A stretch of DNA of 17,993 bases. It comes from CAYUIS01 sp964444825 (GTDB lineage: Bacteria; Chloroflexota; Anaerolineae; B4-G1). The translations under genes and the position numbers were made by a program. Positions 1-7,357 of this stretch are shown piece by piece; the stretch's first letter is position 1, and every line of letters starts with the position of its first letter. Location: contig CAYUIS010000108.1 of the NCBI GenBank assembly GCA_964444825.1, positions 1-17,993 on the forward strand, in the 5' to 3' direction. The notes below the pieces were generated by a model. The model did no database searches, was not told where the DNA came from, and saw only the letters and a program-made list of their open reading frames with translations.

Positions 1-1080
1 GAAATCCGCCACCCGCTGCATAAACAGCAGGTCCCCCTCCCCCCGGAACGTGTGTGGCAGGCCCGAGTATGTGAAACACTCCACCGTCTTCCCCAGCTCC
101 TGCAGCCGCTCGCACAGGTCCAGCGACCAGGCCAGCGGCACCACCTCGTCCGTGTCGCTGTGGTGGATGCTCACCGCCGCCTCGATCCGCTCCAGGTGAT
201 AGATCGGCGAGATGCGCGCCAAATCTTCGTCCGGCGTCGCCAACTCCTCCTCCGCTCGCTCCCCGCCCGACCAGTACAGTACCCGTTCATAGTTCGTCCG
301 TTCGTCCCCGCTCATCGACCCGTACAGCACCGCCGCCGGCACGCTCGGATCGACCGTGATCACCCGCAGCACGATCCCGCCCCCCATACTGTGCCCCCAC
401 AGCCCGATGCGCGTTGGGTCCGCCTTCTCCAGTGGCCCCGGTTCCCCGCCGTGCTCGCGCACCAGCGCCATCAGGTTCATCGTGTCGATCGCTGTCCCCA
501 CCCGGAAGCGGTCCGGCCCCTCGTCCGAAGGCGGAAAGTTGCGCAGGTTCGGGTGGATCACCAGGTACCCCGCCCGGGCCAGGCTGTCGGCGTAGCGCGT
601 GCTGTAGGCCACCGTGGTATAGATCTCCGGATCGATGTAACCGTGCAGCGTCAGGACCACCGGGAACGGCCCCTCACCCTGGGGCACGTTCATAAACCCA
701 TAGATCGTCAGCCCCTCGCTGGGATACGTGATCAGCGTCCGCGTAAAGGCCGCCGTCACCGCCAGCACCTCCTCGATCTCCAGCTCCCCACCCCCGTACT
801 CCCGCGCCGCCAGGTCGGCGACCGTCAACCCGGCGTACGGATCGGGCGTCGGCGTCAGCGATGGCGTGGCGGTCGGCGTGCTCGTTGGTGTCGCCGTGGG
901 AGCCAAGGTCGGCGTCGGTGTATTGGTCGCCGATGGTGATAACGACGGCGTGGGAGATGGTGTGTGCATCGCCGTAGGCATTGCGCTGGACGTCGGCGTC
1001 CCCCTCGGCCCACACCCGTTTGCCGTCACCAGAATCAGCGCCAGAACAAACGTCAAAACCAGCCGTTGTCTTTCCGTCAA
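1..1080 (-). CDS. Lipoprotein alpha/beta hydrolase (dienelactone hydrolase/S9-peptidase-like), 3' end cut by window
   Basis: An open frame runs from a TTG at 1078-1080 off the window edge, giving 360 residues without a stop. TTG is chosen because AGGAGG (1086-1091) sits 5 nt upstream and the hydrophobic signal segment (residues 7-20) follows at once. Cys23 in A-N-G-C is a probable, slightly atypical lipobox, so the enzyme is likely anchored outside the membrane. Residues 24-80 form a Thr/Pro/Ser-rich spacer typical of surface proteins. The hydrolase domain follows: a strand and oxyanion region L-H-G-Y at 145-148, nucleophile elbow G-H-S-M-G-G (Ser231), acid D-T-D-E-V-V-P (probably Asp311), and His343 in L-P-H-T-F. 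A serine hydrolase acting on an ester or peptide is the family expectation; the substrate is unknown. It diverges from the sugar operon. The fold is fairly certain, the exact activity is not. Confidence 0.85.
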   Translation of the reverse strand, partial: MTERQRLVLTFVLALILVTANGCGPRGTPTSSAMPTAMHTPSPTPSLSPSATNTPTPTLAPTATPTSTPTATPSLTPTPDPYAGLTVADLAAREYGGGELEIEEVLAVTAAFTRTLITYPSEGLTIYGFMNVPQGEGPFPVVLTLHGYIDPEIYTTVAYSTRYADSLARAGYLVIHPNLRNFPPSDEGPDRFRVGTAIDTMNLMALVREHGGEPGPLEKADPTRIGLWGHSMGGGIVLRVITVDPSVPAAVLYGSMSGDERTNYERVLYWSGGERAEEELATPDEDLARISPIYHLERIEAAVSIHHSDTDEVVPLAWSLDLCERLQELGKTVECFTYSGLPHTFRGEGDLLFMQRVADF

Positions 1081-1085
1081 CTAGC

Positions 1086-1091
1086 CCTCCT
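1086..1091 (-). promoter_or_regulatory. Shine-Dalgarno site fixing the TTG start of the hydrolase
   Basis: A perfect AGGAGG on the minus strand lies 5 nt before TTG at 1080. No ATG or GTG in the same frame lies nearby that would keep the signal peptide, so this site decides the start. Confidence 0.75.
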
Positions 1092-1113
1092 AGTCCTTCC
1101 TTGTTCCAGCACG

Positions 1114-1141
1114 ATTCTACCCCAGACTTTTGACTATGCAA
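1114..1141 (-). promoter_or_regulatory. Sigma70-like promoter for the lipoprotein hydrolase
   Basis: On the minus strand TTGCAT (1136-1141) is separated by 16 nt from TAGAAT (1114-1119). Transcription would start near 1107, leaving a leader of about 27 nt before the TTG codon. Its -35 box lies one base from the -35 box of the opposite promoter, so the two are back to back. Confidence 0.5.
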
Positions 1142-1142
1142 C

Positions 1143-1171
1143 TTGCACCCGATCTCGTGACACGGTATAAT
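1143..1171 (+). promoter_or_regulatory. Sigma70-like promoter for the sugar operon
   Basis: TTGCAC (1143-1148), a 17-nt spacer and a perfect TATAAT (1166-1171). The predicted start is near 1178, giving a leader of about 108 nt before the TTG start at 1286. This rules out the ATG at 1130 as the initiation codon, because it would lie upstream of the transcript. The leader contains nested inverted repeats (1179-1185 with 1233-1239; 1201-1206 with 1225-1230). Confidence 0.65.
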
Positions 1172-1272
1172 CCGCCTCACCAGGTGAAAATCATCAACCT
1201 CAGCGCCGTGCGGGCGGGCCTTCAGCGCTGCTACCTGGTCAAGTCGCTCGTTAGCCGGTGCAAACCACGTCT

Positions 1273-1277
1273 AGGAG
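1273..1277 (+). promoter_or_regulatory. Shine-Dalgarno site fixing the TTG start of the cupin isomerase
   Basis: AGGAG ends 8 nt before TTG at 1286. The next in-frame ATG (1298) would be 20 nt away, too far for this site. Confidence 0.65.
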
Positions 1278-1285
1278 ATGTCGCG

Positions 1286-1858
1286 TTGTCCAACCTGATG
1301 CCCTTCGAGACCCACATCGACCTGCTCACTGGCCATATGTCGGCCTGTGAGCGCCATTTCGTCCGCCGTGCCAGCGATATGAGCGGTTACTTTGAGGCCG
1401 ACCTGGACGACTTGGCGGGCGATGGGAACGACCCCTTGATCTACGAGTACTATGAGCGGGAGGTACCCGCCGAGTCGGGCCACATCGTCCAGGATACCAC
1501 CGTCATCTACCCCGGCACCATCGACGGTGAGTATTATATGACCAAGGGCCATTTTCACGCCAACGACTCCAGCGCCGAGGTCTACTTGTGCCTGCGCGGC
1601 CGCGGCTACCTGCTGATACAGACCAGGAACGGCGCGAACGATATGCGCGAGTACCGCCCCGGCACGTCGATCTACGTGCCGCCCGGCTGGGCCCACCGTT
1701 CCATCAATACCGGCAACGAGCCGCTCGTCTTTCTCGCCCTCTATCCCGCCGATTCCGGGCACGATTATTCCACGATTGCCGAGGACGGCTTTTGGGTGCG
1801 CGTCTTTCGCGGCCCCGACGGCCAGCCGATGATCGTCCCCCGCGGATTAGTTCGATGA
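1286..1858 (+). CDS. pgiA: Cupin-type glucose-6-phosphate isomerase
   Basis: The 190-residue product matches the archaeal-type metal-dependent phosphoglucose isomerase, a single cupin barrel interconverting glucose 6-phosphate and fructose 6-phosphate in the cytoplasm. The signature P-G-T-I-D-G-E-Y-Y-M-T-K-G-H-F-H is present. Expected metal ligands are His89, His91, Glu98 and His137, almost the same numbering as the Pyrococcus enzyme (about 189 residues). The TTG start is chosen because AGGAG at 1273-1277 lies 8 nt upstream and the length then fits the family; ATG at 1298 is the alternative, while ATG at 1130 lies inside the promoter. It is first in an operon with a lyase and a sugar kinase, so the real substrate could be another phosphosugar. 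Confidence 0.88.
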   Translation: MSNLMPFETHIDLLTGHMSACERHFVRRASDMSGYFEADLDDLAGDGNDPLIYEYYEREVPAESGHIVQDTTVIYPGTIDGEYYMTKGHFHANDSSAEVYLCLRGRGYLLIQTRNGANDMREYRPGTSIYVPPGWAHRSINTGNEPLVFLALYPADSGHDYSTIAEDGFWVRVFRGPDGQPMIVPRGLVR

Positions 1859-1961
1859 CCAAATCCCTCCCCCTCGAGGGCTATTTCGACCCTGCATCAA
1901 GTCCCTGGGCCTCAGCGCCTTTGCGTCAAGAATACCCGATCTTCCAAAGGAGCAACACACT

Positions 1962-2846
1962 ATGATTCGAGGAACGATAACTGCAATGGTTACCCCCTTA
2001 GACGCCAAGGGCAAGCTCGACATCGAGGCCACCCAGCGACTGGCCGTGTGGCTGGCCGAACGCGGCGTCGACGGTCTGTTCGTCGCCGGAACGACCGGAG
2101 AGAGCCTGCTCCTCTCCCTGGATGAGCGCCAGCGCCTGATCGAGGCCACCGTCAAAGCCGTCGGCGGCCGGATAGCCGTGTTGGCCCAGATCGGCTGCGC
2201 CAACACCGCCGACTCTATCGCCCTGGCCGAGCACGCCGCCCGCGCCGGAACGGATGGTGTCGTCGTGCTCTGTCCCTTCTTCTTCGAGGTCGACGACGCG
2301 GCAATGACGGCCCACTTTGCGGCTGTCGCGGCCGCGGTGCCCGACACGCCCGTCTATCTCTACAACATCCCCGGCCACTGCCGCAACAACATCTCGCCCG
2401 CCGTGGTGTCCGCCCTGCTGGAGCGGGCACCCAACTTTGCCGGCATCAAGGACAGCAGCCAGGACATGATCCTGCTTCAGCAGTACGTCAAGCTAGCACC
2501 GGAGGATTTTGCCGTCCTGGTCGGCAGCGACAGCGCTCTGCTCGCCGGCATGGCCGTCGGGGGCGCCGGCGGCGTCTCGGCGGCCAGCAACGTCTTTCCC
2601 TCGGTCGTCAGCAATGTAATCCACACGTTCTGGGCGGGAGACCTGGAGGCCGCCCAAGCGGCGCAACGACGTATGAACGAACTCGTCAACCTTCTCAAGA
2701 TGGGACCGCCACTGGCTGGTTACAAGGCCGGGCTGGCCCTGCGCGGTCTGCCCGTGGGTGGACTGCGCTCGCCCCTGCGCGATATGACGCCGGACGAACA
2801 CGCCCGTTTCGCCGAGGCCTTCAAAGCCGCCTGGCCAGGCTCGTGA
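1962..2846 (+). CDS. DapA/NanA/KDG-aldolase superfamily lyase (not canonical DapA)
   Basis: This is a 294-residue class I aldolase TIM barrel of the dihydrodipicolinate synthase/N-acetylneuraminate lyase superfamily, which condenses or cleaves pyruvate through a lysine Schiff base. Visible landmarks are G-T-T-G-E at 43-47, Tyr134 in Y-N-I-P-G, and Schiff-base Lys163 in G-I-K-D-S-S. In true DapA an arginine follows the tyrosine by five residues; here that position is His139. A lysine-biosynthesis role is therefore unlikely, and a sugar-acid aldolase or dehydratase fits better. AAAGGAG at 1946-1952 precedes ATG by 9 nt. The gene follows the cupin isomerase by 103 nt and overlaps the FGGY kinase, so these three probably process one sugar. 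The exact substrate cannot be read from sequence. Confidence 0.88.
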   Translation: MIRGTITAMVTPLDAKGKLDIEATQRLAVWLAERGVDGLFVAGTTGESLLLSLDERQRLIEATVKAVGGRIAVLAQIGCANTADSIALAEHAARAGTDGVVVLCPFFFEVDDAAMTAHFAAVAAAVPDTPVYLYNIPGHCRNNISPAVVSALLERAPNFAGIKDSSQDMILLQQYVKLAPEDFAVLVGSDSALLAGMAVGGAGGVSAASNVFPSVVSNVIHTFWAGDLEAAQAAQRRMNELVNLLKMGPPLAGYKAGLALRGLPVGGLRSPLRDMTPDEHARFAEAFKAAWPGS

Positions 2847-4366
2847 AACCAGACCACCTGCTGGCCATCGACATCGGTACCCAGAGCAGCCGGGCTGCGC
2901 TGGTCGACTTGGACGGGCACATCGTCGCCAGCGCCAGCCAGGCCTACGAGCTGGACAGCCCTGCCCCCGGCTGGGCCCAACAGGACGCCCGCACATGGTG
3001 GAACGCCACCGTCCACAACGTCCGCGCCCTCCTAGAGCAGAGCGCCATCGCCCCCCAGCGCGTGGCCGCCGTCGCCGCCGACGGCCTGATGCACTGCGCC
3101 ATCCCCCTCAGCGCCGGGGGACAGATTCTCACCCCCGCCGTCCAGATCTGGTGCGACAAGCGCACCGCCGACCTGGTGGCTGAGTACGGCGGGCGGCCCG
3201 AGATCGCCGACGCCTTCCAGGTGGTGGGCAACACCCCTTCCGAGGCCTGGCTCGGTTTCAAGATCAAGTGGGTCCAGCGACACCAACCCGACGTGTACGC
3301 CGATACCTGGCAGTTCCTCACCGCCGGGGCCTACATCACCTACCAACTGACCGGCGTGCCAACCATCGATTATGCCGAGGCTTCCGGCTCCTTCCTGATG
3401 GATGCCCACACCAACACCTGGTCCGCGCCGATGTTCGACTTGCTCGGCCTTGACCGCCAAAAACTGCCCGACATCGTCCCCTGCACTGACCTGGCCGGCG
3501 CCGTCGCCGAGGCCGCGGCTCAGGCGACCGGCCTGTTGCCGGGGACCCCGGTCGCTGCCGGTGGGGCCGACATGATGGCCACGCTGCTGGCCGCCGGCCT
3601 CACCCGGGTCGGGCGGGCGGTCGATACCGCCGGCACCTCCGCCATTATGTGCGTCTACAGCGATGAACCGGTGATGGACCCCCGCCTGCAGAACCTGCAC
3701 CACGGCATGCCCGGCTGGATCCCCTTTGGCATCGTCGATACCGGTGGCGTGGCCCTCAAGTGGTTCAAGGACTCGTTCTGCCACGAGGAGATCTTGGAGG
3801 CGGCCAGGACCGGCGACTCCCCCTACGATCTGCTCGAACTCAAGGCCGCCCAGGTCCCGCCAGGGACCGAGGGACTGCTCTTCTACCCCTACCTCCTGGG
3901 CGAGCGTGTCCTGGGCAGCCCCTATTCCCGGGGCGTGTTCTTCGGCCTCACCCCCCGCACCGGCAAGGGCGCGATGGCGCGCGCCATTATGGAGGGTATA
4001 ACCTTTGACCTGCGCCGCTCGCTGGAAATCGCCGAGGCCCACGGCGCGCAGGTCTCGGAGGTCCGCTGCGTCGGCGGTGGCGCTCGCAGCGTGCTCTGGA
4101 ACCAGATTCGGGCCGACGTCTATGCCAAACCGGTCGCCGTGCTCAAGACTTTCGAGGGGGGTATCCTGGGCTCGGCTATGGTCGCTGGCGTCGCCGCCGG
4201 TGTCTACCCCGACCTGCCCAGCGCCGCCGAACGGCTCGTCGTCGTGGACGAGGTCCTGCAGCCCAATCCTGAAGCCGCCAGGCTCTACGACCAGCAATTC
4301 GAGGTGTTCAAGGACCTGCACGACCGTATGATCGGCCCCTTCGAGGCCCTGGCGCGCATCGCGTGA
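2843..4366 (+). CDS. FGGY-family carbohydrate kinase (xylulokinase-like)
   Basis: A 507-residue FGGY sugar kinase, the usual length, transferring phosphate from ATP to a sugar or polyol. N-terminal ATP/phosphate motif D-I-G-T-Q-S-S-R-A at 10-18; catalytic-base candidate Asp243 in G-G-A-D-M-M; C-terminal FGGY signature around G-G-G-A-R-S (411-416) and D-T-A-G-T-S (261-266). The GTG start at 2843 overlaps the lyase stop as GTGA, a classic translational-coupling arrangement that explains the lack of a separate strong ribosome site. Substrate specificity within the family (xylulose, erythritol, L-fuculose, gluconate and others) cannot be decided here. The cupin isomerase and aldolase neighbours argue for a hexose or sugar acid. 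Confidence 0.9.
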   Translation: MKPDHLLAIDIGTQSSRAALVDLDGHIVASASQAYELDSPAPGWAQQDARTWWNATVHNVRALLEQSAIAPQRVAAVAADGLMHCAIPLSAGGQILTPAVQIWCDKRTADLVAEYGGRPEIADAFQVVGNTPSEAWLGFKIKWVQRHQPDVYADTWQFLTAGAYITYQLTGVPTIDYAEASGSFLMDAHTNTWSAPMFDLLGLDRQKLPDIVPCTDLAGAVAEAAAQATGLLPGTPVAAGGADMMATLLAAGLTRVGRAVDTAGTSAIMCVYSDEPVMDPRLQNLHHGMPGWIPFGIVDTGGVALKWFKDSFCHEEILEAARTGDSPYDLLELKAAQVPPGTEGLLFYPYLLGERVLGSPYSRGVFFGLTPRTGKGAMARAIMEGITFDLRRSLEIAEAHGAQVSEVRCVGGGARSVLWNQIRADVYAKPVAVLKTFEGGILGSAMVAGVAAGVYPDLPSAAERLVVVDEVLQPNPEAARLYDQQFEVFKDLHDRMIGPFEALARIA

Positions 4367-4420
4367 GGGTTCGATATCCAGCTTCGCTTGCGAAGGGGAT
4401 GGCAAAGTGAGGAGGTTCCT

Positions 4421-4918
4421 ATGAAGCCCACCCTGTTAGTCATCGACGTTCAAAAGGCATTCTATGGGCTCGACCCAGCGATGACCAAGTCTCTCCAGGA
4501 TGCGGTCGAATACATCAACGCCGCCATAGAGCTGTTCAGAGAGAGAAAACTGCCCGTTATCTGCGTTCAGCACAAGGACGAAGGGGAAAACCTGGTACCC
4601 GGCGAAGAGGGTTTTGATCTGCCCGACGAGCTGGCCATACTCCCCTCCGATGTGCACATCCACAAGACCTATGGCAACTCGTTCAACAAGACGCCGCTTG
4701 AGGACATACTGCGTGAACTCAAGGTCGATACCGTGATCATCACCGGCTTCTGCGCCGAGTATTGCGTGCTATCTACGGCCCGAGGTGCAATGGATCTCAA
4801 CCTGACGCCCATTATCCTGCGCGGATCGCTGGCCAGCGGCGACCTGGAACACATCCGCTTCGTCGAGCGCATCAACGAGCTGATCTCCCTTGGAGCTCTG
4901 AAACAGGCCCTGGAGTAG
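4421..4918 (+). CDS. Isochorismatase-family cysteine hydrolase
   Basis: This 165-residue cytoplasmic protein belongs to the isochorismatase-like hydrolases, which include nicotinamidases and ureidoacrylate or carbamoyl amidases. The family triad is visible as Asp9 (V-I-D-V-Q), Lys82 (H-K-T-Y-G-N-S-F) and nucleophile Cys105 (F-C-A-E-Y-C-V-L-S-T-A). ATG at 4421 is chosen because GAGGAGG ends 5 nt upstream; an in-frame ATG at 4388 adds 11 unconvincing residues and lacks a site. It lies 54 nt after the kinase, with a short hairpin (4382-4395) in the gap, so it may be co-transcribed, possibly at a different level. The substrate is unknown; an amide or carbamoyl compound is the family expectation. 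Confidence 0.88.
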   Translation: MKPTLLVIDVQKAFYGLDPAMTKSLQDAVEYINAAIELFRERKLPVICVQHKDEGENLVPGEEGFDLPDELAILPSDVHIHKTYGNSFNKTPLEDILRELKVDTVIITGFCAEYCVLSTARGAMDLNLTPIILRGSLASGDLEHIRFVERINELISLGALKQALE

Positions 4919-5026
4919 AACCCCCGCACCCCTCCACACGACCTGGTGCAGTGGGTGGATATCGCACGCCAGTCGATGCCCCAGGTTGCGGTTGTTGTAG
5001 GCCAGCATCGCGACCATCGTCAGGAA

Positions 5027-6409
5027 TCAAGACCGAGTATTGCCCCGGGCCAGCGAGGCGAACACGCCTCCGAGACAGAGAACCGCAAACAGGAGAAACG
5101 CCGTCTTGAGGCTGGTCAAGAACGCACCGTGATGCTCCGGACCGATCTGCACCTTGCCGACGACAGTGGCGAGGATCAACGTCGCCACGCCCATACTCAG
5201 CATCTGGCCGATCAGCCGCATCGTACCGAGCGTCGCCGAGGCGACGCCAAAGGCCCGCCCTTCCACCGAACTCATTATCGCGTTGACGTTTGGCGAGGAA
5301 AAGAGGGCATAGCCCAAACCGAGGATCACCTGGCAGGCGATGACAAACCCAAGCGGCGTCCCCGCTCCCAGAAAAGCGAGCAGGGACAGGCTGACGACCA
5401 TCAAGCCCATGCCGGCCGACGACAGGATCTGCGCCTCGATTCTGTCCGACAGCCTGCCCGTCAACGGCGAGAACACAGCCATCATCACCGGTTGGGCCAC
5501 CAGCACCAGCCCTGCGCTCTGAGGGTTGAGGCCCTTGACGTACTGGAGATAGAGGCTCAGCATAAAGCCGATCGCAAAAGTGGCGCTATAGTTGATCAGG
5601 GCCGCCAGGTTGGAAAAGGCAAAGACCCGATTACTGACAAACAACCTGATATTCAGAATCGGGCTCTCCACCCTCGTCTCCCACCACACAAAAAGGATGA
5701 TGCCTACCACGCCTCCCAGCAGGACCCACGCCCCTACCATCTCAGGGAGCAATGTCAGGCCATACATCGTCGCTACGAGCGACACGCTATAGATCGCGGA
5801 ACCGATCCAGTCGAACGACTCCCCCGCCGCCCCGGCCCACTCCCCCTTCAGCCGCCACAATATGAGGACGACGACGCCCAGGCCTAATGGCACGGTGATC
5901 AGGAACAGGCTCCTCCAACCCAGGTTCTGCGTCAAAAGCCCGCCCAGGAATGGCCCCAACGAGAGCCCGGTGTAGGTCGCTGCGACGTTAAGTCCCAACG
6001 CCCTGCCGCGCTCCCCAGGCGGGAAAACCGACGTCAGGATCGCCACTCCCGTCCCGAATACCATCGCGCTACCAATGCCTTGCAGGACGCGGGAGCCGAT
6101 CAGCACAGCGGCGGACGGGGCGAGCGCACACAGCAGAGATGCCAGCGTAGTGAGCCCCATCCCGTAGGTGAATACCCTCTTCCGGCCGTGCATGTCGGCG
6201 ATCTTTCCAAATGGGACCAGAAACATTGCGGCGGCCAGGAGATAGGCAGTGGCGATCCAGCCCAGGAGAACCGTGTTCATCGAGAACTCTCGCCCAATGG
6301 CCGGCATCGCGATGTTGACCGACGAAGTCATAAACGGCGACAGGAACGAGCTCAACGCAGCGACGACGGTGGCCGTTCTCTTGATCGCATTTTCGTCTTG
6401 ATAATTCAT
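5027..6409 (-). CDS. MFS multidrug-type exporter, DHA2 (EmrB/QacA) family
   Basis: A 460-residue integral membrane protein with about 14 predicted hydrophobic segments, which suits the DHA2 drug:H+ antiporter family. The first helix carries S-S-V-N-I-A-M-P-A-I, resembling motif D1. The loop after helix 2 has motif A as G-K-I-A-D-M-H-G-R-K-R, and the antiporter motif C region reads G-L-S-L-G-P-F-L-G-G. The ATG at 6409 is preferred because GAGGAG ends 4 nt upstream; the in-frame ATG at 6430 adds seven residues without a site. It is the last minus-strand gene before the convergent sugar operon, 107 nt from the isochorismatase stop. Proton-driven export of a small molecule is the family role; the substrate is unknown. 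Confidence 0.9.
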   Translation of the reverse strand: MNYQDENAIKRTATVVAALSSFLSPFMTSSVNIAMPAIGREFSMNTVLLGWIATAYLLAAAMFLVPFGKIADMHGRKRVFTYGMGLTTLASLLCALAPSAAVLIGSRVLQGIGSAMVFGTGVAILTSVFPPGERGRALGLNVAATYTGLSLGPFLGGLLTQNLGWRSLFLITVPLGLGVVVLILWRLKGEWAGAAGESFDWIGSAIYSVSLVATMYGLTLLPEMVGAWVLLGGVVGIILFVWWETRVESPILNIRLFVSNRVFAFSNLAALINYSATFAIGFMLSLYLQYVKGLNPQSAGLVLVAQPVMMAVFSPLTGRLSDRIEAQILSSAGMGLMVVSLSLLAFLGAGTPLGFVIACQVILGLGYALFSSPNVNAIMSSVEGRAFGVASATLGTMRLIGQMLSMGVATLILATVVGKVQIGPEHHGAFLTSLKTAFLLFAVLCLGGVFASLARGNTRS

Positions 6410-6743
6410 TGATCTCCTCAATAGAGACACGCTGGGTCAAAACCGTGCCACAGCAAAGTTGCCACAACAGCCCTATCATATAGTGCCCAAACAGGAACTC
6501 GAACGCCACCGTCAGGCCCAGCCATATCAGGCCGATCAGGACAGCCTGCCTCGATGACTCGATCCGCCACCGGCGCGTCAACGCCCAGATATACGCACTG
6601 AACAGGATGATGGCCGTCACGGTCGACACCTGGTGAGCCTGCAACTCCCCCACCAACCCCCCGTAGCTCTCCTCCCGCAAGATCCCATTCCCGATGGCAA
6701 TAAAGACCATCGGCGCCCATGCCAGCGTGTACCTCAATACCAT
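6410..6743 (-). pseudogene. Truncated small membrane protein
   Basis: Residues 1-91 from ATG 6743 look like the start of a conserved small inner-membrane protein of about 130-140 residues, with segments L-A-W-A-P-M-V-F-I-A-I-G-N-G, a helix near A-I-I-L-F-S-A-Y-I-W, and a third ending F-E-F-L-F-G-H-Y. As I remember the family, the last helix should follow that histidine-tyrosine; instead the frame turns hydrophilic and runs deep into the MFS gene, with no stop until 6069. A one-base shift gives an 18-residue tail ending at 6418, 8 nt before the MFS start, but that tail does not look like the missing helix either. I read it as a 3'-deleted remnant in the operon. Family assignment is from memory, not a search. 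Confidence 0.5.
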
Positions 6744-6801
6744 CCCTTCCCCCATGTTGTGATCACGTGGGCTCAGGCAGGTTCAGACAGGCCCAGGTGG
6801 C

Positions 6802-7245
6802 TTACTCAGCGTCATCCCCACATCGCACCGTGCAGACCAGTTCGGTGCCGAGCGCCGGATCGCAGTCCACAACCTCAAAGCTGTCCACCCGGCATTCGCC
6901 TGGCACAAAGCCTCGCTCCTCCAGGTCTCTGCTGCGTGAGTCGATGAGGTCTTTACAGGCCTCCATCTTTTTGTCGTCGGGTAGAACGGACACATCGATG
7001 ACATCGTTGCATCCGGCAGAGAGCTGCACCGTATTGGGATCCATCTCCAGTTCGTCCTGATTGGCATCCAGCTCCGGTTCGTCCTGCCTGCGGGTTGGGG
7101 AAAGATCGCCTCCACCGGGCGTTGGCGGAGCCGTGTCGGCATCCAGATCTGGTTCGCCCTGTCTGAGCATCAAGAAAGCCACGGCCGCGACGACGAGGAT
7201 AAGCAGAAGGACAACCACCACGCCAATCCAGATCTTGGTTTTCAT
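6802..7245 (-). CDS. Membrane-anchored six-cysteine hypothetical protein
   Basis: A 147-residue protein with a short basic start, one transmembrane helix (about residues 5-27), an acidic Pro/Asp-rich linker (30-75) with recurring P-D-L-D-A and P-E-L-D-A segments, and a small C-terminal domain with Cys79, 97, 118, 128, 138 and 142. Six cysteines in an exported domain suggest three disulfides; the acidic linker could bind metal ions. AGGAGG lies 8 nt upstream of the ATG, so the start is firm. It sits 112 nt after the PRC-barrel gene and about 58 nt before the truncated membrane gene. I do not recognise a family. Confidence 0.75.
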   Translation of the reverse strand: MKTKIWIGVVVVLLLILVVAAVAFLMLRQGEPDLDADTAPPTPGGGDLSPTRRQDEPELDANQDELEMDPNTVQLSAGCNDVIDVSVLPDDKKMEACKDLIDSRSRDLEERGFVPGECRVDSFEVVDCDPALGTELVCTVRCGDDAE

Positions 7246-7357
7246 TCCACCGACCTCCTCCCTGCTCTAACTCAAGGACCCCCACAACAAGCTATCCGTC
7301 TCAGTAGATCGAAATGGCATTCCGATCAACGTACGCTATCAGAAGCCGAGCAACGCC

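Noticed and set aside
1130..1171. TTGACT at 1130-1135 as -35 box for TATAAT at 1166
   Set aside because: The spacing of 30 nt is too long; TTGCAC at 1143 has the ideal 17 nt.
1130..1285. N-terminal extension of the cupin isomerase from ATG 1130
   Set aside because: This ATG lies within the predicted promoter, the added 52 residues have no family counterpart, and TTG 1286 has its own ribosome site and gives the family's usual length.
1871..1880. Perfect 10-bp palindrome CCCTCGAGGG before the lyase gene
   Set aside because: Isolated, GC-rich and without a partner site or T-run; it may be a chance palindrome.
4382..4395. Hairpin CTTCG-cttg-CGAAG between kinase and isochorismatase genes as a terminator
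   Set aside because: The stem is only 5-6 bp and no T-run follows, so it is at most an intercistronic hairpin.
3032..4405. 457-residue open frame opposite the FGGY kinase
   Set aside because: It is an antisense shadow caused by GC-rich codon bias; its product is low-complexity Gly/His/Asp-rich and has no ribosome site, while the plus-strand kinase has full motifs.
4919..5017. Minus-strand reading L-A-C-D-I-H-P-L after the MFS stop, reminiscent of zeta-class glutathione transferase
   Set aside because: Only about 30 residues, no flanking domain similarity, and the frame continues into antisense of the isochorismatase gene; probably chance. The 108-nt convergent gap shows no clear terminator.
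7307..7327. 9-bp imperfect hairpin downstream of the PRC-barrel gene
   Set aside because: No T-run on the minus strand after it, a G-U pair in the stem, and loop of three; not enough to call a terminator.
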